Source: Candidatus Tayloriibacteriota bacterium
GTDB lineage: Bacteria; Patescibacteriota; Minisyncoccia; Phycocordibacterales; GWA1-40-21
Reading direction: 5' to 3'
Assembly: GCA_026395155.1 (NCBI GenBank)
Contig: JAPLZG010000074.1
Span: 1-9,975 of the forward strand
Length of the DNA stretch: 9,975 bases
Both the position numbers and the translations under genes were made by a program. The notes beneath the pieces are model-generated. The model was not told where the DNA came from. It saw only the letters and a program-made list of their open reading frames with translations, and did not search any database. Positions 1 through 5,425 of this stretch are shown in pieces. Positions within the stretch are counted from its first letter, which is position 1, and every line of letters starts with the position of its first letter.

Positions 1-1041
1 CTGTGTGCTCTGAATTGCTAAAGCCTGCATCATCGCAGGGTCGTCTCCAGCAGCTTCACGCAGTAGCTTGAGTGCGTTCGCCTGAGCAATGCCTTTAAGT
101 TTGATGGCTTCAGCATCTGCTCCGGCTGTAATCACTGTCCCTTTTGCTTTTTTCTCTGCTTTGACTAAGTCTGCTTCTCCTTCTTGTTGGGCGATAACTC
201 TTTTGTTCATCGCCTTTTCAATTTCATCTCGATTTCCTCCAGTATATTCATACCCATTATAATTAAGACCATAAAAAACGACGCCATACTTTTTAAGTAT
301 TTCGGCATTGCTTTTCATAATTTCTTTGATGAGTTTTGCGCCAGCATCGGCGATAAGTTCGTCGATTTTGTGTGTGCCACACCATTTTGTGCAGATTTGC
401 GTTATCTTTGCGTTAACCTGCTTGTACCAGTTGGCAACAATCAAAGCTTTCATTACATCAACTATTAGCACTCGTCCCGAAAGAACGATTGTGATAACAA
501 TTCGTTGAGAGCTCTGTTCTTCATTGCTTGGAGTTTTATCTCCACCCATTTCCAATTCTTTCGCCACGAAAGCAAAAGTTTTTGTAATTGAAATGAGTGC
601 AGTATCCATAGTAAGAGATTTAACCTCAAAACCAGATTTAACTTCTTCTTTTGCAAGTTCGTCCCAAGCAAAATGGAAGGTATGAACCCGATTTACAAAA
701 GGTATCCAGCCGATGAAGTAGAGACCGCTTTTTCCAACCTTGTTGGTATTGACGAAGATGTCTCTGTCTATGATTTGACCATTTTTTTTATCGAGTGAAT
801 TTTCATCCATCGGCTTTCCTTTGGTATCCACCAAATGGAAATCTCGGTATGTTGCGCCACCACCGGTAATTACCCGAACAGGTAACGATCCTCGTTTGAT
901 GACCATTGCTCTTCCGAGAGGAACCTCAGTGAAGGGCCAACGATTTTGTGGTTTGCCATGACGGGCAAACCAATACACCAGAAACCCTGGGAGGAATACT
1001 GTTAAAAGTATCCACAAAACCCAAAACAGAATTGCATTCAT
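1..1041 (-). CDS. SPFH/band-7 domain membrane protein (3' part missing)
   Basis: An open frame of 347 codons starts at the ATG at 1041 and runs off the left edge, so the C-terminus is missing. An AAGGAG Shine-Dalgarno site six bases upstream fixes the start. Residues about 4-25 form one hydrophobic N-terminal membrane segment, followed by a soluble region with the beta-rich look of an SPFH (stomatin/prohibitin/flotillin) domain. From about residue 275 an Ala/Glu/Lys-rich helix begins (for example RVIAQQEGEADLVKAEKKAK), ending in ADAEAIKLKGIAQANALKL. This SPFH-then-coiled-coil layout is typical of the family. Such proteins oligomerise on the membrane as scaffolds and often regulate proteases or organise microdomains; the specific partner here is unknown. 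It is divergent from rnpB and has no visible link to the pilus genes. I am confident of the superfamily but not of the subfamily. Confidence 0.85.
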   Translation of the reverse strand, partial: MNAILFWVLWILLTVFLPGFLVYWFARHGKPQNRWPFTEVPLGRAMVIKRGSLPVRVITGGGATYRDFHLVDTKGKPMDENSLDKKNGQIIDRDIFVNTNKVGKSGLYFIGWIPFVNRVHTFHFAWDELAKEEVKSGFEVKSLTMDTALISITKTFAFVAKELEMGGDKTPSNEEQSSQRIVITIVLSGRVLIVDVMKALIVANWYKQVNAKITQICTKWCGTHKIDELIADAGAKLIKEIMKSNAEILKKYGVVFYGLNYNGYEYTGGNRDEIEKAMNKRVIAQQEGEADLVKAEKKAKGTVITAGADAEAIKLKGIAQANALKLLREAAGDDPAMMQALAIQSTQ

Positions 1042-1122
1042 GATATTCTCCTTATTTCTTCTGTGATTGACAATGAACCATCAAAAAGGGGAGACACTCG
1101 TCGCCCCAACTTCCTAGTTACA

Positions 1123-1151
1123 ATCCTATCATACTTGGGCTTAAAAGTCAA
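1123..1151 (-). promoter_or_regulatory. Candidate promoter of the SPFH gene
   Basis: Read on the minus strand there is a -35 TTGACT (1151-1146), a 17-base spacer and a -10 TAGGAT (1128-1123). Transcription would start near 1116 and give a leader of about 75 bases before the ATG at 1041. It lies back to back with the rnpB promoter. The -35 is good and the -10 is imperfect. Confidence 0.4.
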
Positions 1152-1159
1152 GTCTAAAT

Positions 1160-1188
1160 TTGCTTATTTTCGTGGCTTATTGTATACT
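1160..1188 (+). promoter_or_regulatory. rnpB promoter
   Basis: A -35-like TTGCTT (1160-1165), a 17-base spacer and a -10 TATACT (1183-1188) lie directly before the RNase P RNA. The predicted start near 1195 coincides with the first base of the terminal P1 helix, which supports both calls. Confidence 0.65.
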
Positions 1189-1194
1189 TATTTT

Positions 1195-1662
1195 ACCTTT
1201 GTATTGGATGGTTGCTGTTCGCCTTATTGGCGGATGGAGGAAAGTCCGAACACAGCCCCACACCTAGAATGTAGTTGTCTTTGTAAAAAATATAAGACAA
1301 GTACGACTATATTCTAGGTGTGGGATAGTAGGGTAGCGGGTAACGCCCGTCTGTCGCAAGACACGAGGTGCGAACAGTGACGGATTTTTCCGAAAGGAAA
1401 AATCCACCTTATATTTTTTATGAGGTGAATCCTTAAGGAAACTTAAGGGGTGCAACGACAAAATCCTTACCTCTGTGCAAGGCCGTGTCCCCCACCACAA
1501 ATTTTTTGCGTGATATTATTTAATAGAAAAGATAGTTATCGTTCAAAAAATTTGTGGTGGGGGGAGTGCCGCTTGAGCTTGTGAGTAATCACAGGCCCAG
1601 ATAAATGATCATCCATTCGCTGATGAAGCGAAGGACAGAATTCGGCTTATAGGTATAAAGGT
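1195..1662 (+). ncRNA. rnpB: RNase P RNA (catalytic subunit)
   Basis: This is the ribozyme that removes 5' leaders from pre-tRNAs. The conserved 5' core GGAGGAAAGTCCG (1237-1248) and 3' core ACAGAATTCGGCTTATAG (1635-1652) are both present. They pair as P4 with a compensatory change: CCGAA (1246-1250) faces TTCGG (1641-1645), where E. coli has CCGGG and CCCGG. P1 is formed by 1195-1204 with 1653-1662 (two G-U pairs) and P5 by CACAG (1251-1255) with CTGTG (1473-1477). Other recognised pieces are GGGTAACGCCC, a GAAA-capped stem 1382-1405, a second GAAA-capped stem 1431-1448, and GCAAGGCC...GCTTGAG around the P15 region. The RNA is longer than E. coli's (about 468 versus 377 nt) because of two long hairpins, 1257-1324 just after P5 and 1489-1563 in the P15-P17 region. 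The ends are inferred from pairing and the flanking promoter and terminator. Confidence 0.95.
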
Positions 1663-1666
1663 TATG

Positions 1667-1697
1667 AAAAGACACGCCGTAAGGTGTGTCTTTTCTT
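1667..1697 (+). terminator. rnpB intrinsic terminator
   Basis: AAAAGACACGCC (1667-1678) pairs with GGTGTGTCTTTT (1683-1694), with one G-U pair and a GTAA loop, and is followed by CTTT. It starts four bases after the end of P1. Confidence 0.85.
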
Positions 1698-1756
1698 TTA
1701 GTTATAATAATGTACTAAATGATTTAAAATTATGTTAATATTGTGAAAGTCAATTC

Positions 1757-1979
1757 ACCCAATAAAGCTCTTACTAACGCATTATGCAATATATTGAGTA
1801 ATTTAATAGTGTTAATTTATTAATAGATTTATAATTTACTGAGAGCAAAGATTAAAAACCATAATGCAAAAAAGTTATTAAGGAAGATTGTTTTATAAAA
1901 TATATGGAAACAAAATCAACAAAGGTTATTATGAAAGAAGTCGCAAATAACTTTTTTATTAGTAAGAGATTTATAGGGT
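1757..1979. repeat. 225-bp repeat family, copy A (MITE-like)
   Basis: This copy is nearly identical to 7135-7359, with roughly a dozen differences by eye plus small indels. Its ends are inverted: it opens ACCCAATAAAGCTC and closes GAGATTTATAGGGT, which match as reverse complements at 12 of 14 positions. A second internal inverted repeat, AAAAAAGTTATT (1868-1879) against AATAACTTTTTT (1946-1957), is perfect over 12 bases. Short frames on both strands exist, but the substitutions between copies change the amino acid each time, so it is probably not coding. It could be a non-autonomous mobile element or a conserved leader segment. Confidence 0.75.
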
Positions 1980-1981
1980 TC

Positions 1982-2091
1982 ACCCAATAAAGTTTTTCCC
2001 AGAAATCACATTGTAATTTATTGAAACACGGCTGGTTTAATAGAGTAATCATTTAAAAGTCGCATTATTAAAATTAAAAACTTTATAGGGT
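1982..2091. repeat. Related 110-bp element B, abutting pilC
   Basis: It begins two bases (TC) after copy A. Its ends are ACCCAATAAAGTTTTT and AAAAACTTTATAGGGT, inverted repeats matching at 15 of 16 positions. The interior shows no obvious similarity to copy A. It ends exactly two bases (AA) before the pilC ATG, the same geometry as copy C before the FimT-like gene at 7362. No clear Shine-Dalgarno site precedes pilC other than the AGGG of the element end. Confidence 0.55.
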
Positions 2092-2093
2092 AA

Positions 2094-3305
2094 ATGACAT
2101 TCAAATATAAAATTTTAGATCAGGGTAATAACCAAAAAGAAGGCACAATTGATGCTGTAAATATTGAAGTTGCCATAAGTTCACTTCAAAAGAGAGGTTT
2201 TTCTATAGTATCTATTACTCCAGAAGATAAATTCACCGGATCTTTCTTGGAAAAGAATCTTTCTATTTTTGAGAGGGTTTCTAATAAAGATATCGTTATT
2301 CTTTCAAGACAAATGGCTACTCTTTTTGAGGCACAAGTTTCAGCTTTGAGAGTTTTCCAGCTTTTGGCAATGCAATCTGAAAATCAGGTCTTAAGAAGAA
2401 ATTTAAAAGATGTTGTTGATGATCTTCAAGCAGGAAATTCTATTTCAGGTGCTCTTTCCAAACATCCAAAAGTCTTTTCTCAGTTTTATATAAATATGGT
2501 TAAGTCTGGTGAGGAGTCTGGTAAATTAGATCAAACTTTTATATATCTTGCCGATCACTTAGACAGAACTTACGAGGTCACTTCTAAAGTAAAAACAGCA
2601 CTCATTTATCCAGCTTTTGTTATTTTTACTTTTGTCGCTGTTATGATACTTATGCTTGTAGTTGTTATTCCTAAAATCAGTGGAATTCTAAAAGATTCTG
2701 GTCAGGCAATTCCTATTTATACAAAAATAGTTTTAGGAATTTCAGATTTTCTAGTAAGTTATGGATATATTCTTGTCGTTGCCTTAGTTCTTGGGGGTTT
2801 TTTCCTTTGGAGATATTTAAGGACTGAATCTGGAAAATTGGCTTGGGCTCAAACAAAGATTACTACTCCTTTTGTAAAAATTCTTTATACCAAATTATAT
2901 CTTTCAAGAATTGCAGACAACATGAATACAATGCTTGTTTCTGGTATTCCTATGGTTCGTGGATTGGATCTCACTGCTGATGTTGTGGACAATTTAGTTT
3001 ATAAAAAGATATTAAATAATGTGGTTGAAGATGTTAAGGGTGGAAGTTCTGTTTCAGATGCTATGGGTAAATATGAACAAATTCCGGGTATTTTCGTTCA
3101 GATGGTAAAGATTGGTGAGGAAACAGGACAGCTTGGAAATATTTTAAAAACTCTCGCTACTTTTTATAGAAGGGAAGTTACGAATGCTATTGATAGTATC
3201 GTCGGCCTTATTGAGCCAGCGATGATTGTACTTCTCGGTCTTGGTGTTGCTTTCCTCTTGGCGTCAGTTCTTGTACCTATTTATAATATATCGTCGGGAA
3301 TGTGA
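2094..3305 (+). CDS. pilC: Type IV pilus inner-membrane platform protein PilC (GspF family)
   Basis: The protein has 403 residues, the usual length for PilC/GspF. It is the polytopic platform that couples the cytoplasmic assembly ATPase to pilin polymerisation. Two T2SSF repeats are visible: about residues 66-190, with GEESGKLDQTF near 139, and about 269-391, with the matching GEETGQLGNIL near 341. Membrane segments are predicted at about 173-195, 220-240 and 370-397. The short N-terminal part (residues 1-60, starting TFKYKILDQGNNQKEGTIDA) is typical of the family. The ATG at 2094 follows a repeat element directly. The gene ends in TGA followed at once by in-frame TAG. No partner ATPase is adjacent; pilin genes and pilD follow downstream after large repeat-filled gaps. 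Identification is firm. Confidence 0.95.
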   Translation: MTFKYKILDQGNNQKEGTIDAVNIEVAISSLQKRGFSIVSITPEDKFTGSFLEKNLSIFERVSNKDIVILSRQMATLFEAQVSALRVFQLLAMQSENQVLRRNLKDVVDDLQAGNSISGALSKHPKVFSQFYINMVKSGEESGKLDQTFIYLADHLDRTYEVTSKVKTALIYPAFVIFTFVAVMILMLVVVIPKISGILKDSGQAIPIYTKIVLGISDFLVSYGYILVVALVLGGFFLWRYLRTESGKLAWAQTKITTPFVKILYTKLYLSRIADNMNTMLVSGIPMVRGLDLTADVVDNLVYKKILNNVVEDVKGGSSVSDAMGKYEQIPGIFVQMVKIGEETGQLGNILKTLATFYRREVTNAIDSIVGLIEPAMIVLLGLGVAFLLASVLVPIYNISSGM

Positions 3306-3307
3306 TA

Positions 3308-3344
3308 GATTTTCTTAACGAACGATAGTGAGTTTTAGAAAATC
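3308..3344. repeat. Hairpin just after pilC
   Basis: GATTTTCT (3308-3315) pairs with AGAAAATC (3337-3344), starting three bases after the pilC stop. No T-run follows, so it is not a standard terminator, though it could protect the 3' end of the message. Confidence 0.4.
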
Positions 3345-3368
3345 ATCACCCCATCAAAAGGCTCGCTC

Positions 3369-3460
3369 GTTTTCTCTTTTTAAAACCGCGCATAATTTCT
3401 TGCTAGAAATTTGCTATTCTCGCGCCGTCGCGCTGCTAAATGATTTTAAAAAGAGAAAAC
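3369..3460. repeat. 92-bp inverted repeat with 17-bp arms
   Basis: GTTTTCTCTTTTTAAAA (3369-3385) and TTTTAAAAAGAGAAAAC (3444-3460) are perfect reverse complements around a 58-base centre. CTCGCTCG-type sequence occurs just outside both arms. There is no coding potential. It looks like a small palindromic intergenic element. Confidence 0.7.
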
Positions 3461-3477
3461 TCGCTCGCTATTGAGCA

Positions 3478-3534
3478 GAATCGTATCGAGTGCCTATCTG
3501 TCATTGCGAGGAACGAAGTAACGAAGCAATCCAG
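3478..3534 (+). repeat. Dispersed CATTGCGAG repeat, forward copy
   Basis: The core GTCATTGCGAGGAACGAAG...GAAGCAATCC (3500-3532) is a repeat type seen in intergenic DNA of many bacteria, including Patescibacteria. The preceding TCGTAT...CCTATCT belongs to the same unit, because 6895-6947 carries a diverged reverse-complement copy extending over both parts. Confidence 0.7.
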
Positions 3535-3546
3535 TATTTAAAATCG

Positions 3547-3588
3547 GGAAGGACCTCTCTGGTAATTGTGAGGTCGTTTCCGGTTTTT
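3547..3588 (+). terminator. Possible intrinsic terminator downstream of pilC
   Basis: GGAAGGACCTC (3547-3557) pairs with GAGGTCGTTTCC (3570-3581), with a small internal mismatch and a 12-base loop, and is followed by GGTTTTTCC. It lies 240 bases after the pilC stop. The U-run is short, so termination is plausible but uncertain. Confidence 0.5.
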
Positions 3589-3592
3589 CCTC

Positions 3593-3730
3593 GATGGATC
3601 CCGTATAAAGTCCAATCGGAATTAGACTTTTACGGGATGCTCAAAAAATATTTGCAAATGTAGAATAGATGGATCCCGTATAAAGTCAAATCAGAATTAG
3701 ACTTTTACGGGATGCTCAAAAAACACTTGC
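3593..3730. repeat. Two 63-bp hairpin repeats in direct orientation
   Basis: Copies at 3593-3655 and 3668-3730 differ at about four positions and are 12 bases apart. Each contains a stem of ATCCCGTA(T)AAAGTC against GACTTTTACGGGAT (in copy 1, 3598-3612 with 3625-3638, one bulged T) with a 12-base loop, then GCTCAAAAAA. They look like a REP-type family different from the one around 4484-5462. Confidence 0.8.
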
Positions 3731-3836
3731 CCCGTAAGACTTTTCTAATTAATCTAATATTTAAATAATGAAACATTCTTGGAAACTATAAATAAGAGTA
3801 TAAGTAAACGATCGTTATAAAAAAGTCTTACTGGGG
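3730..3836. repeat. 107-bp inverted-repeat element
   Basis: CCCCGTAAGACTTTT (3730-3744) is inverted at 3821-3836 (AAAAGTCTTACTGGGG) with a single bulged T. The AT-rich centre contains the palindrome AACGATCGTT (3807-3816). It directly adjoins the second 63-bp repeat and has no convincing gene. It resembles a small mobile element or a REPIN-like pair. Confidence 0.6.
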
Positions 3837-3884
3837 TAGTCGCTCCCGCTCCTTGTTTTTTGGCACTTATCCACACCCCCACAC

Positions 3885-3915
3885 TTGTACTCTTTTTTAA
3901 AATTAGTGATATAAT
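3885..3915 (+). promoter_or_regulatory. Promoter of the pilin at 4088
   Basis: There is a perfect extended -10, TGATATAAT (3907-3915). A weak -35, TTGTAC (3885-3890), lies 19 bases upstream, and the extended -10 would compensate for the long spacer. Transcription should start near 3922, about 165 bases before the pilin ATG. Confidence 0.65.
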
Positions 3916-3921
3916 TATTAG

Positions 3922-4087
3922 GTAAGCTTGAATCCTAAAAGGATCTAAGGTTTTAAACGGAAGTATTATACCTTGAGCAAGTGTAAGATGGCCGGAATAA
4001 AAACCTAACATTCTTCGGCGGATCCGCCGACGGGACAAAAAGCAATTTATTAGGTATTGATTTTTAACGTTAAAAATTAAATTTATT
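3922..4087 (+). promoter_or_regulatory. Long, possibly structured 5' leader of the pilin
   Basis: Pairings seen by eye are ATCCT (3932-3936) with AGGAT (3940-3944), and GGTTTT (3949-3954) with AAAACC (4000-4005), continued inward by CGG (3958-3960) with CCG (3992-3994). The perfect 16-base palindrome TCGGCGGATCCGCCGA lies at 4015-4030. No riboswitch or known leader family is recognised. The start codon lies in AT-only sequence without a Shine-Dalgarno site. Its function is unknown. Confidence 0.4.
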
Positions 4088-4480
4088 ATGAAAAAAGGTT
4101 TTACATTGATTGAGCTTTTGGTGGTTATCGCCATCATCGGTATTCTTTCATCAGTCGTTTTGGCTTCTTTGAACTCAGCAAGATCAAAGGGTGCTGATGC
4201 AGCTATAAAAGCAAACTTGTCAGGTATTAGAGCACAAGCAGAACTTGTTTATGATGGTCCAAATAATTATAATTCTGTTTGCGCTGATTCAAATGTCTCA
4301 AGAGCTTTAGCATCAGCTACTTCAACTGGTGGTAATGGAGGTGCTTGTGCAAATGCTACATCAACATGGTCTGTTTGGTCTGGTCTCAAGGCTACATTAA
4401 CTGATGCGTGGTGTGTAGACAGTGCAGGAGTTTCTAAGCAAGTCACTAAACCATCAGGAGTAATTTCAACTTGTCCTTAA
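4088..4480 (+). CDS. Type IV pilin, short leader (candidate major pilin)
   Basis: The protein has 130 residues. It has a class III signal of only four residues, MKKG, cut before FTLIELLVVIAIIGILSSVVLASL, with the key glutamate at mature position 5 (E9 in the precursor). The hydrophobic helix continues into an amphipathic part with RSKGADAAIKANLSGIRAQAELVY. The small globular domain is rich in Ser, Thr, Ala and Gly and has four cysteines (65, 87, 109, 129), enough for two disulfides. Small size, low complexity, an independent promoter and its own terminator suit a highly expressed structural subunit, but a minor role cannot be excluded. PilD (6039) would process it and PilC would assemble it. 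The ATG at 4088 is the only start that keeps the lipobox-like G|F site near the N-terminus. Confidence 0.9.
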   Translation: MKKGFTLIELLVVIAIIGILSSVVLASLNSARSKGADAAIKANLSGIRAQAELVYDGPNNYNSVCADSNVSRALASATSTGGNGGACANATSTWSVWSGLKATLTDAWCVDSAGVSKQVTKPSGVISTCP

Positions 4481-4483
4481 TAG

Positions 4484-4549
4484 TAGTCGGACTAAGCCGG
4501 GCTTAGTTTGAATCAATTAACTCGTCATTTTGGCGAGTTTTTTGATTTC
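4484..4549 (+). repeat. REP-like unit 1 (66-bp repeat, first copy)
   Basis: TAGTCGG (4484-4490) is followed by the 17-base palindrome ACTAAGCCGGGCTTAGT (4491-4507) and then by a terminator hairpin. Nearly the same 66 bases recur at 4617-4682. It begins three bases after the pilin stop. Confidence 0.8.
4519..4544 (+). terminator. Intrinsic terminator of the pilin gene
   Basis: AACTCGTC (4519-4526) pairs with GGCGAGTT (4532-4539) around a short loop, followed by a run of T. It is part of the duplicated 66-bp unit. Confidence 0.8.
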
Positions 4550-4565
4550 TAAATAATAACTAATT

Positions 4566-4589
4566 TAGTCAAACAAGGACCGTCCTTGT
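4566..4589 (+). repeat. REP-like unit 2 with a different palindrome
   Basis: TAGTC (4566-4570), two bases (AA), then the 17-base palindrome ACAAGGACCGTCCTTGT (4573-4589). The layout is the same as in units 1, 3 and 4 (TAGTC, two bases, 17-base palindrome), but the stem sequence differs. Confidence 0.6.
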
Positions 4590-4616
4590 CAAAAGAAAAA
4601 ACCGTCTATTTTAGAC

Positions 4617-4682
4617 TAGTCGGACTAAGCCGGGCTTAGTTTAAATCAATTAACTCGTCATTTTGGCGAGTTTTTTGATTTT
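4617..4682 (+). repeat. REP-like unit 3 (66-bp repeat, second copy)
   Basis: TAGTCGG (4617-4623), palindrome ACTAAGCCGGGCTTAGT (4624-4640), then the same terminator hairpin as in unit 1: AACTCGTC (4652-4659) with GGCGAGTT (4665-4672) and a T-run. It is almost identical to 4484-4549. Confidence 0.8.
4652..4677 (+). terminator. Duplicated terminator copy
   Basis: This is the same stem and T-run as at 4519-4544, carried by the second 66-bp repeat. It would give a second stop before the transposase gene. Confidence 0.7.
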
Positions 4683-4686
4683 TAAT

Positions 4687-4710
4687 TAGTCGGACTAAGC
4701 CCGGCTTTGT
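4687..4710 (+). repeat. REP-like unit 4, upstream of the transposase
   Basis: TAGTCGG (4687-4693) is followed by ACTAAGCCCGGCTTTGT (4694-4710), a variant of the palindrome. It ends 31 bases before the transposase start and lacks the terminator part of units 1 and 3. Confidence 0.75.
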
Positions 4711-4741
4711 TAGAATATATCGATATGATAATATATATAAT

Positions 4742-5410
4742 ATGAAAAGAAATATTGATATATCGGTTGGTGAGTTTTATCATATTTATAATCGCGGAAC
4801 TGAGCGACGAGCAATTTTTTCAGATGAATATGATTACAACAGATTCATTATGCAGTTATATTTATGTAATAATATTGAAAAAGTTGATCTTGGTGATTTA
4901 TTAAAAGATAAAAAATCTTTTGTTGATATTTTGAGTTTTTCTAGAGCAGGAACTTTGGTTGATATAGGATCATGGTGTTTGATGCCAAATCATTTTCATT
5001 TTTTAGTTAAAGAAAAAATACCCGGTGGTATTTCGATTTTTTTGCAAAAACTTTTTACCTCACATTCAAAATATTATAATAAAAAATATTATAGGACAGG
5101 TGCTTTATTTGAGGGACGGTTTAAAGCTAAACATCTTGATTATGATCAATATTTGAAATATCAATTTGCATATATTCATTTAAATCCGATATCGTTAGTT
5201 GATTCTGGTTGGAAGAGAAAGGAAATTGTTGATATAGAAAAAGCAAAAGAATTTTTAAATGATTATAAATACTCAAGTTATTTAGATTATTTGGGAGTTG
5301 ATAGACCAGAAGGGAAGATAGTAAATAGAAAAGAATTTCCAGAATATTTTGAAACTACAACAGATTTTAGAGAGATGATTAATGAATGGATGGATTTTGA
5401 AACTATTTAA
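4742..5410 (+). CDS. REP-associated tyrosine transposase (RAYT, IS200/IS605-like Y1 family)
   Basis: The protein has 222 residues. RAYTs are single-strand DNA nucleases related to IS200 TnpA that recognise REP palindromes. The HUH metal site is H84-F85-H86 in LMPNHFHFLV. The catalytic tyrosine is most likely Y144 in AYIHLNPI, by comparison with Tyr115 in the DYIYINPV of E. coli TnpA-REP. The family motif RTGALFEGRFKAKHL lies between (118-132). The N-terminus GEFYHIYNRGTERRAIF is the style common in Patescibacteria. The gene looks intact. It is bracketed by REP-like palindromes, four upstream (4484-4710) and an inverted pair downstream (5426-5462), which are its probable substrates. The AT-rich sequence before the ATG has no Shine-Dalgarno site and only poor promoter matches. 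RAYTs are usually single-copy domesticated genes, not free insertion sequences. Confidence 0.92.
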   Translation: MKRNIDISVGEFYHIYNRGTERRAIFSDEYDYNRFIMQLYLCNNIEKVDLGDLLKDKKSFVDILSFSRAGTLVDIGSWCLMPNHFHFLVKEKIPGGISIFLQKLFTSHSKYYNKKYYRTGALFEGRFKAKHLDYDQYLKYQFAYIHLNPISLVDSGWKRKEIVDIEKAKEFLNDYKYSSYLDYLGVDRPEGKIVNRKEFPEYFETTTDFREMINEWMDFETI

Positions 5411-5425
5411 AAGTCTTTACAGAAA

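Noticed and set aside
465..671. 68-codon frame on the minus strand
   Set aside because: It is out of frame within the continuous SPFH coding sequence on the same strand, which has a Shine-Dalgarno site and family features.
1063..1500. Small frames on both strands over the RNase P region
   Set aside because: They overlap the rnpB promoter and the conserved RNase P RNA core; the protein sequences show no family features.
1852..2052. Minus-strand frame of 66 codons, similar to part of the frame at 7208-7465
   Set aside because: The similarity comes from the shared 225-bp repeat. The substitutions between the two copies are amino-acid-changing, and the flanking parts differ.
3300..3308. TGA recoding (as in Gracilibacteria or Absconditabacteria), because pilC ends TGA then in-frame TAG
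   Set aside because: None of the recognised genes contains an in-frame TGA, which would be frequent under recoding; the other complete genes end in TAA.
3754..4137. 127-codon minus-strand frame
   Set aside because: It crosses an inverted-repeat element, the pilin promoter and leader, and the start of the pilin gene; the protein looks random.
4484..4710. CRISPR-like array
   Set aside because: Repeats are unevenly spaced, palindromic units linked to a transposase gene, with one unit of different sequence and no cas genes.
4736..4741. TATAAT directly before the transposase ATG as its -10 box
   Set aside because: Transcription would start inside the coding sequence. GATAAT at 4727-4732 is better placed but has no good -35, so no promoter is called.
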